From Polyangiaceae bacterium (GTDB lineage: Bacteria > Myxococcota_A > Polyangia > Polyangiales > Polyangiaceae), in NCBI GenBank assembly GCA_013361525.1, contig JABFXY010000076.1, forward strand, positions 35,838-99,837: a stretch of 64,000 nucleotides of DNA. Direction: 5' to 3'. The position numbers and the translations under genes were made by a program. Of the stretch, positions 10,287 to 18,325 are shown in pieces; positions within the stretch are counted from its first letter, which is position 1, and each line of letters opens with the position of its first letter. Under the pieces are notes generated by a model. It worked only from the letters and a program-made list of their open reading frames with translations, ran no database searches and was not told the origin of the DNA.

Positions 10287-10538
10287 GGTTTCGAGCTCCT
10301 TGAGCCGGGAAACGCTGCTGAGCGCTGCGTTTACTGTCGGACCTCGACACAGCAAGGCAGAGACCATGCGCCATTCGGCGCAGATCTCGCCGGTCTTCGG
10401 CGTCGAGTGTGGCTCGGCGCGCACGCTCGCGTGGCAACGCGAGGCCAGGCGGGGTTCGGTGGGCCTCCCGTCGGAAGCAGGAGCGGGTTCCGTGCGGAAC
10501 ATTCGCGCCTGGCGGCATTTCGGCTAGGCTGCCCGAAA

Positions 10539-11537
10539 ATGGTGCTTGGTATCCATCATCGCTTCGTTCTTGGGAGCATCGCGGCCCTCATGGGTATCGC
10601 GCTCGCGACGGCGCCGGGCTGCGGCGACGACTCCGAGCCTGCCGACGAGGGGTTGCCTTTCGAGCAGTTCGCCGAGTCCTTCCGGCAAGCGCAATGCGAG
10701 ACGGCCGTCCGCTGCGGCGTCATGCCGGACGTGGAGACTTGCTTCGACGCGTTCGCGCCGTCGCGCGCGATTGCAGAGGCCGTCGCCGCGGTCACCTTCG
10801 GCGACATCACCTACGACCCGCAGGCCGGCGAGACTTGCATCGATGCCGTCAAAGCGGGCAATTGTCAGGGATACGTTCTCACCCCCGCGATCCTCGAGAC
10901 CTGCGATGCCGTATTCGGCAATCGCCGTGGCGAAGAGGAAGCGTGCGTCGCAGACATCCAATGTGAAGGCTTCGGCTCGATCTGCGAAGGTGCCTGCGGC
11001 TCGGATTGCTGTCCCGGCGTTTGCCGAGGTGTCACCGCCCAAGGCCAAGAGGGGGACTATTGCACGCCGCTCGAGCCTTGCAGCGAAGGTCTCAAGTGCC
11101 TGAACAACCCAGAGACGGATTCGCCGCAATGTTACGTTGCCGCCGGCCCGAACGAGGCGTGCGTCGCGTTCCAATGCATCGATGGGTATTCGTGCAACCC
11201 GATGAACGCTCGTTGTTTCAAGCAATCCTCGACGGGGGAAGCGTGCAATCCCGCGCTCGGCGAGGTTTGCGCGAGCCTCAATGACTATTGCGACGGCGAG
11301 CAACAAAAGTGCATTGCTTTGCCGAGACCGGGCGAGCCGTGCGGCGTCAATCAGATTGCTGCGACCTATTGCGCTCGCACCAGCTACTGCGCCGGAACCA
11401 CGTGTGAGGCGCTGCCAAGCGTCGGACAGCCCTGCGTCGGCGAAAGCACCTGCCTCGGTCAGCTCGACTGCAGCGGCGACCCCGACTTCGTCTGCGGCTC
11501 TCTGCCGAGCCCTTCGGTCTGCGTGAACTTCGAATGA
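10539..11537 (+). CDS. cysteine-rich secreted lipoprotein
   Basis: A 332-residue lipoprotein. The signal peptide ends in a lipobox (ATAPGC, Cys29). The mature protein has more than 30 cysteines in repeated blocks such as CDAVFGNRRGEEEAC, CEGACGSDCCPGVC and YCTPLEPCSEGLKC. This resembles the disulfide-rich, Dickkopf-like modules common in myxobacterial surface proteins. No catalytic motif is seen. It should be surface or periplasmic with many disulfide bonds, and may act in adhesion or binding (inference). It overlaps the next gene by the ATGA at 11534-11537, indicating translational coupling. Confidence 0.8.
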   Translation: MVLGIHHRFVLGSIAALMGIALATAPGCGDDSEPADEGLPFEQFAESFRQAQCETAVRCGVMPDVETCFDAFAPSRAIAEAVAAVTFGDITYDPQAGETCIDAVKAGNCQGYVLTPAILETCDAVFGNRRGEEEACVADIQCEGFGSICEGACGSDCCPGVCRGVTAQGQEGDYCTPLEPCSEGLKCLNNPETDSPQCYVAAGPNEACVAFQCIDGYSCNPMNARCFKQSSTGEACNPALGEVCASLNDYCDGEQQKCIALPRPGEPCGVNQIAATYCARTSYCAGTTCEALPSVGQPCVGESTCLGQLDCSGDPDFVCGSLPSPSVCVNFE

Positions 11538-11947
11538 GCGCATCGCATATTGAACTTCGCGGGAGCGTCGCGGCGCTCCTCGGGCTCTACCTCTTCGCCG
11601 CCGCCTGCAGCGACAGCGGGGATTCGAGCGGCGGCGGCGGCGCCGGCGACGGGCTGCTCCACCCCCCGGGGAACGGCACCGAGGTCGACGAAACGTCCGC
11701 TTGCGAGACGATGCGCGACGCCCTCGCCGACGGCGCGAACGAGCTCGGCTGCGTCGCGACGTTTCGGACGTGCCCCGGCTTGCTCCGCGCTCTGCAGGGC
11801 GAGGATTGCGCGTCCTACGACGAGGGGTCGGTGGCCGGCTGCGTCGACTACTACGCCGAGGCCGCCGATTGCGACGATCTCACGGCGCGCGCCGATCACT
11901 GCGGGCCCGAATCGATCGGCAACCCACCCGCGGGGTGTCCGGAGTAG
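11534..11947 (+). CDS. small Cys-containing lipoprotein
   Basis: A 137-residue lipoprotein. The N-terminus is hydrophobic with lipobox FAAAC (about residue 25), then an SGGGGAG linker and a domain with eight further cysteines (ACETMRDA, LGCVATFRTC, DCASYDE, GCVDYY, DCDDL, HCGPE, GCPE). The spacing resembles the first domain of the preceding lipoprotein (CETAVRCGVMPDVETC and so on), so the two may share a fold. The ATG overlaps the upstream stop codon, so both proteins are probably made together. Function unknown. The downstream phosphatase gene starts right at its end. Confidence 0.75.
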   Translation: MSASHIELRGSVAALLGLYLFAAACSDSGDSSGGGGAGDGLLHPPGNGTEVDETSACETMRDALADGANELGCVATFRTCPGLLRALQGEDCASYDEGSVAGCVDYYAEAADCDDLTARADHCGPESIGNPPAGCPE

Positions 11948-11955
11948 GCGCTTCG

Positions 11956-13173
11956 GTGGGCGGGCGCATCCTTCCTCGCTTCGACTTTCGGGTCGACATC
12001 GAGCACGCGAGCGTGACGGGGAAGGTTCGCGCCAAGAACGAAGACAACCTCACGATCGCGCCGGAGCTGTCGCTGTTCGGCGTCGCCGACGGAATGGGTG
12101 GTCTCTCCGATGGGGAGGTCGCGTCACGGCTCGCGCTCGACGTCGCAAAGGAGCGGATCTCCGCGAAGCCGGCGCAACGCGCGATCGAGGCGTACGTGCA
12201 ATCGCCGACGCTCGAACGCCGCCGCGAGGTGTTCGCGCAACTGCGCGACGCGTGTGAGGCCGCACACGCACGGCTCACCGAAGAGCAAGAGCGGCGCAAG
12301 ACGATGATGGGGACGACGCTCGACCTTTGCCTGCTCGCGCGGGACAAGGCCTTCGTCGTCCACGTCGGCGACGGACGCGTGTACCTCGTCCGTCCACGCG
12401 CGACGCTCCAGCTCACCGAGGATCACCTGGCCCGCGACCCCGCGAGCGCGCGTGCTGGAGGCTCGGCACGCCGCACGCCGCGCCCGCTCGTGAGCGGCGT
12501 CGGTCTGCCCTCCCCGCTCCGTGCAGACGTCTTCGTCGTCGACCTGCGCCGCGGCGACACGGTCGTCCTCGCGACCGATGGTGCCTACGCGCCGCTCGGG
12601 GACGAGGCGGCCGTGACCTCTGCGTGCCGGGGCGCGCCGCGCGCCATCGTGGACCACGTCATTCGGCAATCCCTCGCCAAAGGCGGGCGCGACAATGCAT
12701 CGCTGATCGTCTTGCGAATCGAGGAGAGGCTCGTCGCGCGCGCGACGGACACCACCCCTGCAAAACCCGGCAAGCCCAACGAGCACGCGGAGCAGGACGA
12801 CATGCTCACCGTGCAGCACTGTCCCATCTTCGTCGGCCTGACCGCCTCGAACGTTCTGGCGGCGCTATCGGCCGGTATCGAAATCGAGGTGCCGTCCGGG
12901 CAAGAGCTGCCCCGCTTCGAGGCTGGCGATCTCTGCGCGTACATCATCCTCGGCGGGATGGTGAAGGTCGGCTCGACGACACTCGGCGCGCCGGGTCTCG
13001 TGTTCGCCGAGTCGCTGGTCGGCGTCGAACGAAACGTGGCCGCCATCGTGAGTGACGACGTTCGCTGCCTTCGTATCCGCCGTGACGATTTCCGTGAGGT
13101 GGCGGAGCACGATCCCGTGCTCGGCCTCGCCCTCTATCAGCGATTGGCGGGCCACCTCGCGCGCGCGCATTGA
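11956..13173 (+). CDS. PP2C-family protein phosphatase with C-terminal cyclic-nucleotide-binding-like domain
   Basis: About 405 residues. Residues 1-250 are a PPM/PP2C Ser/Thr phosphatase with all metal motifs: RAKNEDNL, FGVADGMGG, MGTTLDLC, VHVGDGRVY, LATDGAY and GGRDNASLIVL. After a Pro/Lys linker, the last ~120 residues resemble a cNMP-binding/CRP-like sensor (CPIFVGLTASNV, FEAGDLCAYIILGGMVKVG, RIRRDDFREVAEHDPVL). The family known to pair these domains uses the sensor to tune phosphatase activity or localisation, and that is inferred here. The start is uncertain: GTG at 11956 follows a GGAG site, while GTG at 11935 overlaps the previous stop. It is likely cotranscribed with the lipoproteins and may oppose the Hanks kinases of this chromosome. 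Confidence 0.85.
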   Translation: MGGRILPRFDFRVDIEHASVTGKVRAKNEDNLTIAPELSLFGVADGMGGLSDGEVASRLALDVAKERISAKPAQRAIEAYVQSPTLERRREVFAQLRDACEAAHARLTEEQERRKTMMGTTLDLCLLARDKAFVVHVGDGRVYLVRPRATLQLTEDHLARDPASARAGGSARRTPRPLVSGVGLPSPLRADVFVVDLRRGDTVVLATDGAYAPLGDEAAVTSACRGAPRAIVDHVIRQSLAKGGRDNASLIVLRIEERLVARATDTTPAKPGKPNEHAEQDDMLTVQHCPIFVGLTASNVLAALSAGIEIEVPSGQELPRFEAGDLCAYIILGGMVKVGSTTLGAPGLVFAESLVGVERNVAAIVSDDVRCLRIRRDDFREVAEHDPVLGLALYQRLAGHLARAH

Positions 13174-13199
13174 GGCTCCCTCTCGCCTATTAAAAAGAC

Positions 13200-13300
13200 G
13201 AACCGCAAAGACGCGAAGCAGGAGAAAGAGCGCACAAAGGAAGAGAATTAATTCATTCCTCTTTGCGCCCTTCCTCTGCCCTTTCTTCTTCGCGGTTTTC
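13200..13300. repeat. long imperfect palindrome, copy A of a dispersed family
   Basis: The left arm AACCGCAAAGACGCGAAG (13201-13218) pairs with a right arm ending in TTCTTCGCGGTT near 13297. The arms carry purine-rich GAAGG/AAAGG blocks at roughly 9-10-base spacing. It lies between convergent genes. Related copies are at 16549-16684, 37166-37290 and 52128-52238. It could act as a bidirectional terminator. Confidence 0.75.
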
Positions 13301-13319
13301 TGGTCCGGCGCGCCGGCGA

Positions 13320-14165
13320 TTACAAATCAGCGGCGCCGAAGGTGTCGCAGGACTTGACGTCACCGGTCTCGAGGCCGCGCGAAAACCACCTCTTTCGCAT
13401 CGCGCTCGACCCGTGGGTCCACTTCTCCGGGTTCACGTGGCCGCCGCCCATCTTCTGCAATTGATCGTCGCCGACGGCGATCGCCGCGCCGATCGCCTCC
13501 TCGACGTCGCCCTTTTCCAGCAAGTCGCGCTTCTTCGTCGAGTGGGCCCAGACCCCTGCATAACAATCGGCCTGGAGCTCCAGCCGAACGCTGAGCTTGT
13601 TTTGATCGGCTTTGCTTTTGCCCGATTGCAGACTTCGCATTTCCTCGTCGGTGCCGAGGACGTTTTGCACGTGGTGCCCAATCTCGTGCGCGATGACGTA
13701 CGCCTGCGCGAAATCCCCGGGTGCCCCGAGCTTCTTTCCCAGCGCGCGGAAGAACGACAAATCGAGGAAGACCTTCTCGTCGGGCGGGCAATAGAAAGGG
13801 CCGACGGCGCTCTCCGCGAAGCCGCAGGCGCTGTCGACGCCGTCGCGGAACAACACCAGCTTCGCCTTTCGATACGGCTTACCGGTCTGTCTGCCGAGCT
13901 CGGAGCCCCACAGCGCTTGGTTGTCGTCCAAGATCGACGAGACGAACTCGACCTGCTCCTCCTCCGCGGCGTCGTCGACCGGGCCACCGGGACCGCCACC
14001 TCCGACGAACAGGTTCTTTCCGAGAATCACGCTCAAGAGACCGACGATGACGATTCCGCCGATCCCGAGCTTTCCTACTGGAATGCCGCCTCCGCCGCGG
14101 CCGCCCGCGGGCGCTCCGCGCTGATCGATCAGGTCTTCGCTACGTCCGCCGCGTTGCCATCGCAT
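13320..14165 (-). CDS. YpfJ-type neutral zinc metallopeptidase
   Basis: A 281-residue protein of the putative neutral zinc metallopeptidase family (KPN_02809/YpfJ). There is a short Arg/Gly-rich N-terminus (MRWQRGGRSEDLIDQRG), one membrane segment (GKLGIGGIVIVGLLSVIL, about residues 31-48) and a peptidase domain with the zinc site HEIGHHVQ and the downstream ligand region LELQADCYAGVWA. The FYCPPDEKVFLDLSFF and GDDQLQKM segments also match the family. The topology suggests a membrane-anchored enzyme facing the periplasm. The substrate is unknown in the family. It is downstream of the PduO gene (27 bases) on the same strand. Confidence 0.92.
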   Translation of the reverse strand: MRWQRGGRSEDLIDQRGAPAGGRGGGGIPVGKLGIGGIVIVGLLSVILGKNLFVGGGGPGGPVDDAAEEEQVEFVSSILDDNQALWGSELGRQTGKPYRKAKLVLFRDGVDSACGFAESAVGPFYCPPDEKVFLDLSFFRALGKKLGAPGDFAQAYVIAHEIGHHVQNVLGTDEEMRSLQSGKSKADQNKLSVRLELQADCYAGVWAHSTKKRDLLEKGDVEEAIGAAIAVGDDQLQKMGGGHVNPEKWTHGSSAMRKRWFSRGLETGDVKSCDTFGAADL

Positions 14166-14192
14166 GAAATCGGGCTCGCTCCTCGCGGGGTC

Positions 14193-14855
14193 TCAGGTCT
14201 TCGAGCCCGACGCGCTCTGGTTGGGGGCCCAGAGGACCTCGGGCGCGGATTCGAGGTGGCTCGCGTATCGGCTCCACACGAAGAACGCGTCGGACAGCCG
14301 ATTCAAGTACCGGACGGCGACGAGGTCCACCGCCTCTTCGCCGGCGTGCTCGATCAGCGCGACGAGGAGCCGCTCCGCGCGGCGACAGACGGTGCGCGCC
14401 ACGTGTAGATCCGCGTTCAAACGGCTTCCGCCGGGCAAGACGAAAGAACGAAGCATCGGCAACACGTCGTTCGCGCGATCGAGGTCCTGCTCGAGCGCAG
14501 CGATGTCGTCGTCGGTGACGCGTGCCTGCTTGGGGTGCACGTCTTCAGGCAGTGTCGCGAGGAGGGAGCCGAGGTTGAAGAGCTCGTGCTGCACGCGCAA
14601 GAGCGTCTTGGCGAGGGCGTCGAGCTCGCCGGCCGATGCCGGCGCGCGCGCAGCCGCCTCAACCGCGCTCTGCCGCGCGACCCCGACGAACGCATTGAGC
14701 TCGTCGACCGTCCCGTACGCCTCGATGCGCCGGTCCGACTTCGGAACCTTCTGCCCACCGACGAGCTGCGTGGCCCCTTTGTCACCCTTCTTCGTGTAGA
14801 CGCGGTTGATGACGAGCTTCGGGTCCGCGAAGCGCTTGTCGTCGGACGAATCCAT
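14193..14855 (-). CDS. pduO: PduO-type cob(I)yrinic acid a,c-diamide adenosyltransferase
   Basis: Transfers the 5'-deoxyadenosyl group of ATP to cob(I)alamin, making coenzyme B12. It has 220 residues, near the usual ~190 for the PduO/MMAB family. The N-terminal ATP-binding motif YTKKGDKGAT, the RIEAYGTVDELNAFVG helix and the active-site RRAERLLVAL, YLNRLSDAFFVWSRY segments are intact. The ATG at 14853-14855 gives a protein whose first residues lead straight into the conserved motif. A start 12 residues upstream is possible but unlike the family. No cobalamin riboswitch-like sequence is apparent upstream. It probably serves B12-dependent mutases encoded elsewhere. It forms a two-gene unit with the peptidase. 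Confidence 0.93.
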   Translation of the reverse strand: MDSSDDKRFADPKLVINRVYTKKGDKGATQLVGGQKVPKSDRRIEAYGTVDELNAFVGVARQSAVEAAARAPASAGELDALAKTLLRVQHELFNLGSLLATLPEDVHPKQARVTDDDIAALEQDLDRANDVLPMLRSFVLPGGSRLNADLHVARTVCRRAERLLVALIEHAGEEAVDLVAVRYLNRLSDAFFVWSRYASHLESAPEVLWAPNQSASGSKT

Positions 14856-14984
14856 GTAGACCGGGGTACGGCGGCGTGGCCTCAAGGTCAATGACCGCGC
14901 GAAACGACCGAGTGACCGAGCCCATCGTCCGTAGCCTGTGGCCGAATCGCGCTCCGCGATTTAGAACTGTCGCCCGAGGCACAA

Positions 14985-16148
14985 ATGGCGACGACGTACA
15001 CCGATCTCATCGCGGAAGTTCGAAAGCAGATCCGCATCCTCACCCTGGAGGATTTGAAGAACCGTCTCGACGCGAAGGCGCCGCAGATCCTCGTCGACGT
15101 GCGCGAAAAAGAAGAGGCGCGCGCCGGCACCATCCCCGGCGCGATCAACGTCCCGCGCGGGTTTCTCGAGATGCAGATCGAGTCGAAGGTGGCGGACAAG
15201 AACGCGAACGTCGTCCTCTTCTGCGCCGGCGGCACGCGCAGCGCGCTCGCCGCGAAGACGCTGCAAGAGCTCGGCTACACGAACGTCGAGAGCGCCAATC
15301 CCGGCTTCGTCCGCTGGAAGGATCTCGGCTACCCGATCGAGATGCCTCCGCAGCTCACGGAGGCGCAGCGCGATCGATATTCGCGTCACCTCCTTCTTCC
15401 GGAGGTCGGTGAGGTCGGCCAGGCGAAGCTCCTCGCCTCGAAGGTGCTGCTGCTCGGCGCAGGTGGGCTCGGAAGCCCCGCCGCGCTCTACCTCGCGGCC
15501 GCCGGCGTCGGCACGCTGGGTCTCGTCGACGGCGACGTCGTCGACGCGTCGAACCTGCAGCGCCAGATCCTCCACGGCACGAGCCGCGTCGGCTCGGCCA
15601 AGGTCGACAGCGCCGAACAAACGCTGAAGGACCTGAACCCCGACGTGAAGGTCGTGAAGTTCAAGGAGCGCCTCACGAGCGAGAACGTCGACCGGATCTT
15701 CTCGGGCTTCGACGTCGTCGTCGACGGCTGCGACAATTTCCCGACGCGCTACCTGGTGAACGACGCGAGCATCTTCCACAAGGTGCCCGTCGTGCACGGC
15801 AGCATCTTCCGCTTCGAAGGTCAGGTGACGGTGTTTCACCCGACCGGCGGCGGACCTTGTTACCGCTGCCTCTACCCGGAGCCGCCTCCGCCCCACCTCG
15901 CGCCGAGCTGCCAAGAAGCGGGCGTGCTCGGCATCTTGCCGGGCGTCGTCGGCGTCATCCAAGCCACCGAGGCCATCAAGATCCTCCTCGGCAAAGGCAC
16001 GAGCCTCACCGGGCGTCTGTTGACCTACGACTCGATGCGCATGCGGTTCGGCGAGCTCAAGCTGCGCAAGGACAAGTCCTGCCCGGCCTGCGGCGAGAGC
16101 CCCACCATCCGCGAATACATCGACTACGAAGGCTTCTGCAGCGCCTGA
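14985..16148 (+). CDS. moeB: rhodanese-ThiF/MoeB fusion: sulfur-carrier adenylyltransferase/sulfurtransferase
   Basis: A 387-residue two-domain enzyme. An N-terminal rhodanese domain (residues 10-115) has the catalytic loop FCAGGTRSA with its persulfide Cys. A C-terminal E1-like ThiF/MoeB domain (about 125-385) has the nucleotide loop GAGGLGSPAALYLAAAGVG, LVDGDVV, the SNLQRQILH motif and two zinc CxxC pairs (CYRCLYPE and CPACGES). It should adenylate the C-terminus of a MoaD/ThiS-like sulfur carrier and pass it sulfur, for molybdopterin or thiamine synthesis. In the well-known MoeZ/MOCS3 fusions the rhodanese is at the C-terminus, so this order is unusual. No carrier gene is adjacent, and moeB versus thiF cannot be settled. 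The stop overlaps the convergent gene by 25 bases. Confidence 0.9.
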   Translation: MATTYTDLIAEVRKQIRILTLEDLKNRLDAKAPQILVDVREKEEARAGTIPGAINVPRGFLEMQIESKVADKNANVVLFCAGGTRSALAAKTLQELGYTNVESANPGFVRWKDLGYPIEMPPQLTEAQRDRYSRHLLLPEVGEVGQAKLLASKVLLLGAGGLGSPAALYLAAAGVGTLGLVDGDVVDASNLQRQILHGTSRVGSAKVDSAEQTLKDLNPDVKVVKFKERLTSENVDRIFSGFDVVVDGCDNFPTRYLVNDASIFHKVPVVHGSIFRFEGQVTVFHPTGGGPCYRCLYPEPPPPHLAPSCQEAGVLGILPGVVGVIQATEAIKILLGKGTSLTGRLLTYDSMRMRFGELKLRKDKSCPACGESPTIREYIDYEGFCSA

Positions 16149-16498
16149 CCAGACTTCTTGATGCCTAGCGTCGCGTACGCGAGGACGTCTTTGCGTGGGG
16201 TGCGCTCGACCGCTTCGATCCGGCTCGTGATCAGCTGTCGCGCGTGCCCCGTGTCGTTCTTGTAGGTGAAGTACATCGCGTCGCCCGGGCAGGGCGCCTC
16301 GAGGCTCGGCACGACCGCGCCGTTGTCGAAGAACCGCACGCCGCCCTCGACCTTGAGCGAAACGGCGATGTGCCCTTCACACCAGCGCTTCGAATTGCGG
16401 TCGCGCACCGCGACCACGACCTCGTCCTTCAAGTGGTATTCGGTGTTTCGCGTGACGATCACGCGGTGACGCCTTCGGTCCGGTCCGTTCCAGCTCAT
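16124..16498 (-). CDS. conserved-looking hypothetical protein, 124 residues
   Basis: I do not recognise this family. The protein begins MSWNGPDRRRHRVIVTRNTE and is mainly beta-strand-like (YHLKDEVVVAVRD, VEGGVRFFDNGAVV, GDAMYFTY). It has two cysteines (RWCEGHIA, EAPCPGD), no signal peptide and no membrane segment, so it is probably cytoplasmic. The 3' end overlaps the convergent moeB gene by 25 bases. Codon third positions look like those of its neighbours, which favours a real gene. The start is followed immediately by the RRRHR stretch and preceded by no strong ribosome site. It is divergent from the 16742 gene across a palindromic repeat. Confidence 0.65.
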   Translation of the reverse strand: MSWNGPDRRRHRVIVTRNTEYHLKDEVVVAVRDRNSKRWCEGHIAVSLKVEGGVRFFDNGAVVPSLEAPCPGDAMYFTYKNDTGHARQLITSRIEAVERTPRKDVLAYATLGIKKSGQALQKPS

Positions 16499-16548
16499 GT
16501 TCGAAGGCTAGGATCCGCATCTCGGCGCGGCCAAATTCGAGAACACCG

Positions 16549-16684
16549 AAGAGGGGTCGCCAAGAGCGCCAAGGGCAGAAGGAGAAAGAGGAGAGAATTT
16601 TTCGTCGGCGTTCCGAAGCCGACCTTCTTCCTCCCTCTTCTTCCTCCTTCTGCTCCTTGGCGCCCTTGGCGACTCCTCTCTCTT
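16549..16684. repeat. long imperfect palindrome, copy B (variant) of the dispersed family
   Basis: The left arm contains GTCGCCAAGAGCGCCAAGGG and the right arm its near complement CCTTGGCGCCCTTGGCGAC, flanked by GAAGGAGAAAGAGG-type and CTCTTCTTCC-type blocks. An inner stem GTCGGC/GCCGAC sits at the tip. Unlike copies A and D it lies between divergent gene starts, so it is not simply a terminator. Confidence 0.7.
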
Positions 16685-16741
16685 CTCTTCTCTCTTGGCC
16701 CCATTAGGGGTGCGTCAGGCACGATCCGATTCCCGCGGAAT

Positions 16742-17173
16742 ATGTCGCCACGACCCGGCATCACCAAAGTACGTCGCCCTCCTTATGTCTCGAGGACGAC
16801 GAAGTCGTTCGTCAAGACGCTCGATGCCGCGGTCAAGGCGTGGGTCGAGCTCGCCGACGTCGTGAGCGAAGGGTCGACCCGCGAGGATGCGGGAGGCCGC
16901 GCAACGTATTTCGGATCTTCTTCCATCCTGCTCGAGTGGGATCGCGCGCCCGCCGAGGAGCTGCGTGATCCTGCGCTCGCGCCGGTGCTCGCGAACGATC
17001 CTCATCTCAAGCTGCGCGTCCTTCGGATCGCGCGGCGAGAAGCCGAGGCGCGCGGCGGTGAGCTGCGCGCGATGCGCGCCGACCTCGTCGCGCGCACGTC
17101 GCGACGTGGTCTGATGCTCGTCGTCGACGTCGAGGCGACGGTCTCTTCGCTCGTCAAGATCTCCCGCGGATGA
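16742..17173 (+). CDS. hypothetical protein, first gene of the MerR-TPR operon
   Basis: A 143-residue protein with no family I recognise. It is rich in Arg and Ala, predicted mostly helical, and has no signal peptide or membrane segment. Segments such as SFVKTLDAAVKAWVELADVV and KLRVLRIARREAEARGGEL suggest amphipathic helices. The C-terminus is beta-like (RGLMLVVDVEATVSSLVKI). The ATG at 16742 opens after the palindromic repeat, and the stop overlaps an ATGA at 17170-17173. That places it in one transcription unit with the MerR-TPR regulator, the H1-like-tailed protein and the reductase. Function is unknown; a role linked to the regulator is only an inference from position. Confidence 0.65.
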   Translation: MSPRPGITKVRRPPYVSRTTKSFVKTLDAAVKAWVELADVVSEGSTREDAGGRATYFGSSSILLEWDRAPAEELRDPALAPVLANDPHLKLRVLRIARREAEARGGELRAMRADLVARTSRRGLMLVVDVEATVSSLVKISRG

Positions 17174-17265
17174 TCGACGAACACGCTTCACTCTTGACGC
17201 CTGCACGCACGTGTTCGAACCCGAGGCGCGTCGCACGACGAACGGACACCGTGACGCCGGTCGGG

Positions 17266-18309
17266 ATGAGCAAACGAAACAAGAGCGACGACGACAAGGT
17301 CATCCACGTCGTGTTCGGGCCTGGGGGCGGGCGCGTCGAAGCACCGAGCGCCGACGGGTCTGCGCGCGCGCATGGAGTGTCCGGTTCGTACGATCTCGGC
17401 CACCTCCCGGAGGAAGCCGATGTCCCTCGATCCGGCCGCGAGCCGGTCAGCGATCTGTTCTCACTCGGTGAGGTGTCGCGCCTTCTCGGGCTCTCGACAG
17501 GTCGCTTGCGCAGCCTCGACAAGAATGGCGTCGTCGAGCCTTCGGGCCGTCGCCGCGGTCGACGCGCGTACACCTTTCAGGACCTCATCGCCCTTCGCGC
17601 GGCACGCGATCTGCTCGCGAAGAAGGTGCGCCTGCGCGACGTCGCACGCGCCATCGAGAGCATCCGTTGCGCTTTGCCTCGCGTCACGCGTCCGCTCGCG
17701 GAGCTGACCATCATCTCCGACGGCCGGCAGGTCGTGCTCAAGTCCGAGGCCGGCAACTACGAGCCGATCTCCGGTCAGATGATCCTCGACTTCGAGGTGA
17801 AGTCCCTGCGCGACGACGTCGTTCGCGTTTTGCGTCCTAGCGCAGGCCGCGCCCGGGCGAAGACGGCGTACGATCTCTACGTCCGCGCGAGCCAGCTCGA
17901 TGAAGATCCGAGCACGGTCCCCGAGGCGGAAGATCTCTACCGGCGCGCCATCGAGCTCGATCCTTGGCTCGCCATCGCCTACACGAACCTCGGCAATATC
18001 TGCTTCCGCCGCGGCGAAGAGGATCGTGCCGTGGAGCTCTACCGTCGCGCGCTCATGATCGACGTCGCGCAGCCGGAGGCTCAATACAACCTCGGTTACG
18101 TGATGCTCGAGCGGGGAAACCCGGGCGAAGCGATCGAATTCTTCAACGGCGCCATCAAGAGCGACCCGCGCTTCGCCGACGCATATTTCAACCTCGCGAT
18201 GGCGTACGAGCAGACGGGCAAGGCCGAGCAGGCCCGCCCGTGCTGGCGCAAATACCTCGAGATCGAGCCCACCGGAACTTGGGCAGATATCGCCCGCCGT
18301 CACCTTTAG
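17266..18309 (+). CDS. MerR-family HTH protein with C-terminal TPR repeats
   Basis: About 347 residues. After a basic, low-complexity N-terminus there is a MerR winged-helix HTH (LFSLGEVSRLLGLSTGRLR through YTFQDLIALRAARDL and RDVARAIESI). The C-terminal ~150 residues hold at least three TPR units (AEDLYRRAIELDPWLAIAYT, AVELYRRALMIDVAQPEAQY, EAIEFFNGAIKSDPRFADAY). MerR-TPR proteins probably couple DNA binding to protein-protein contacts instead of a small ligand. No metal or thiol motif is seen between the two parts. The start is uncertain: ATG at 17266 is used here, and an ATG at 17170 overlapping the previous stop would add 32 residues with no domain. It is cotranscribed with the 18326 gene. 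Confidence 0.85.
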   Translation: MSKRNKSDDDKVIHVVFGPGGGRVEAPSADGSARAHGVSGSYDLGHLPEEADVPRSGREPVSDLFSLGEVSRLLGLSTGRLRSLDKNGVVEPSGRRRGRRAYTFQDLIALRAARDLLAKKVRLRDVARAIESIRCALPRVTRPLAELTIISDGRQVVLKSEAGNYEPISGQMILDFEVKSLRDDVVRVLRPSAGRARAKTAYDLYVRASQLDEDPSTVPEAEDLYRRAIELDPWLAIAYTNLGNICFRRGEEDRAVELYRRALMIDVAQPEAQYNLGYVMLERGNPGEAIEFFNGAIKSDPRFADAYFNLAMAYEQTGKAEQARPCWRKYLEIEPTGTWADIARRHL

Positions 18310-18325
18310 TGGTAAGCGGCATCTC

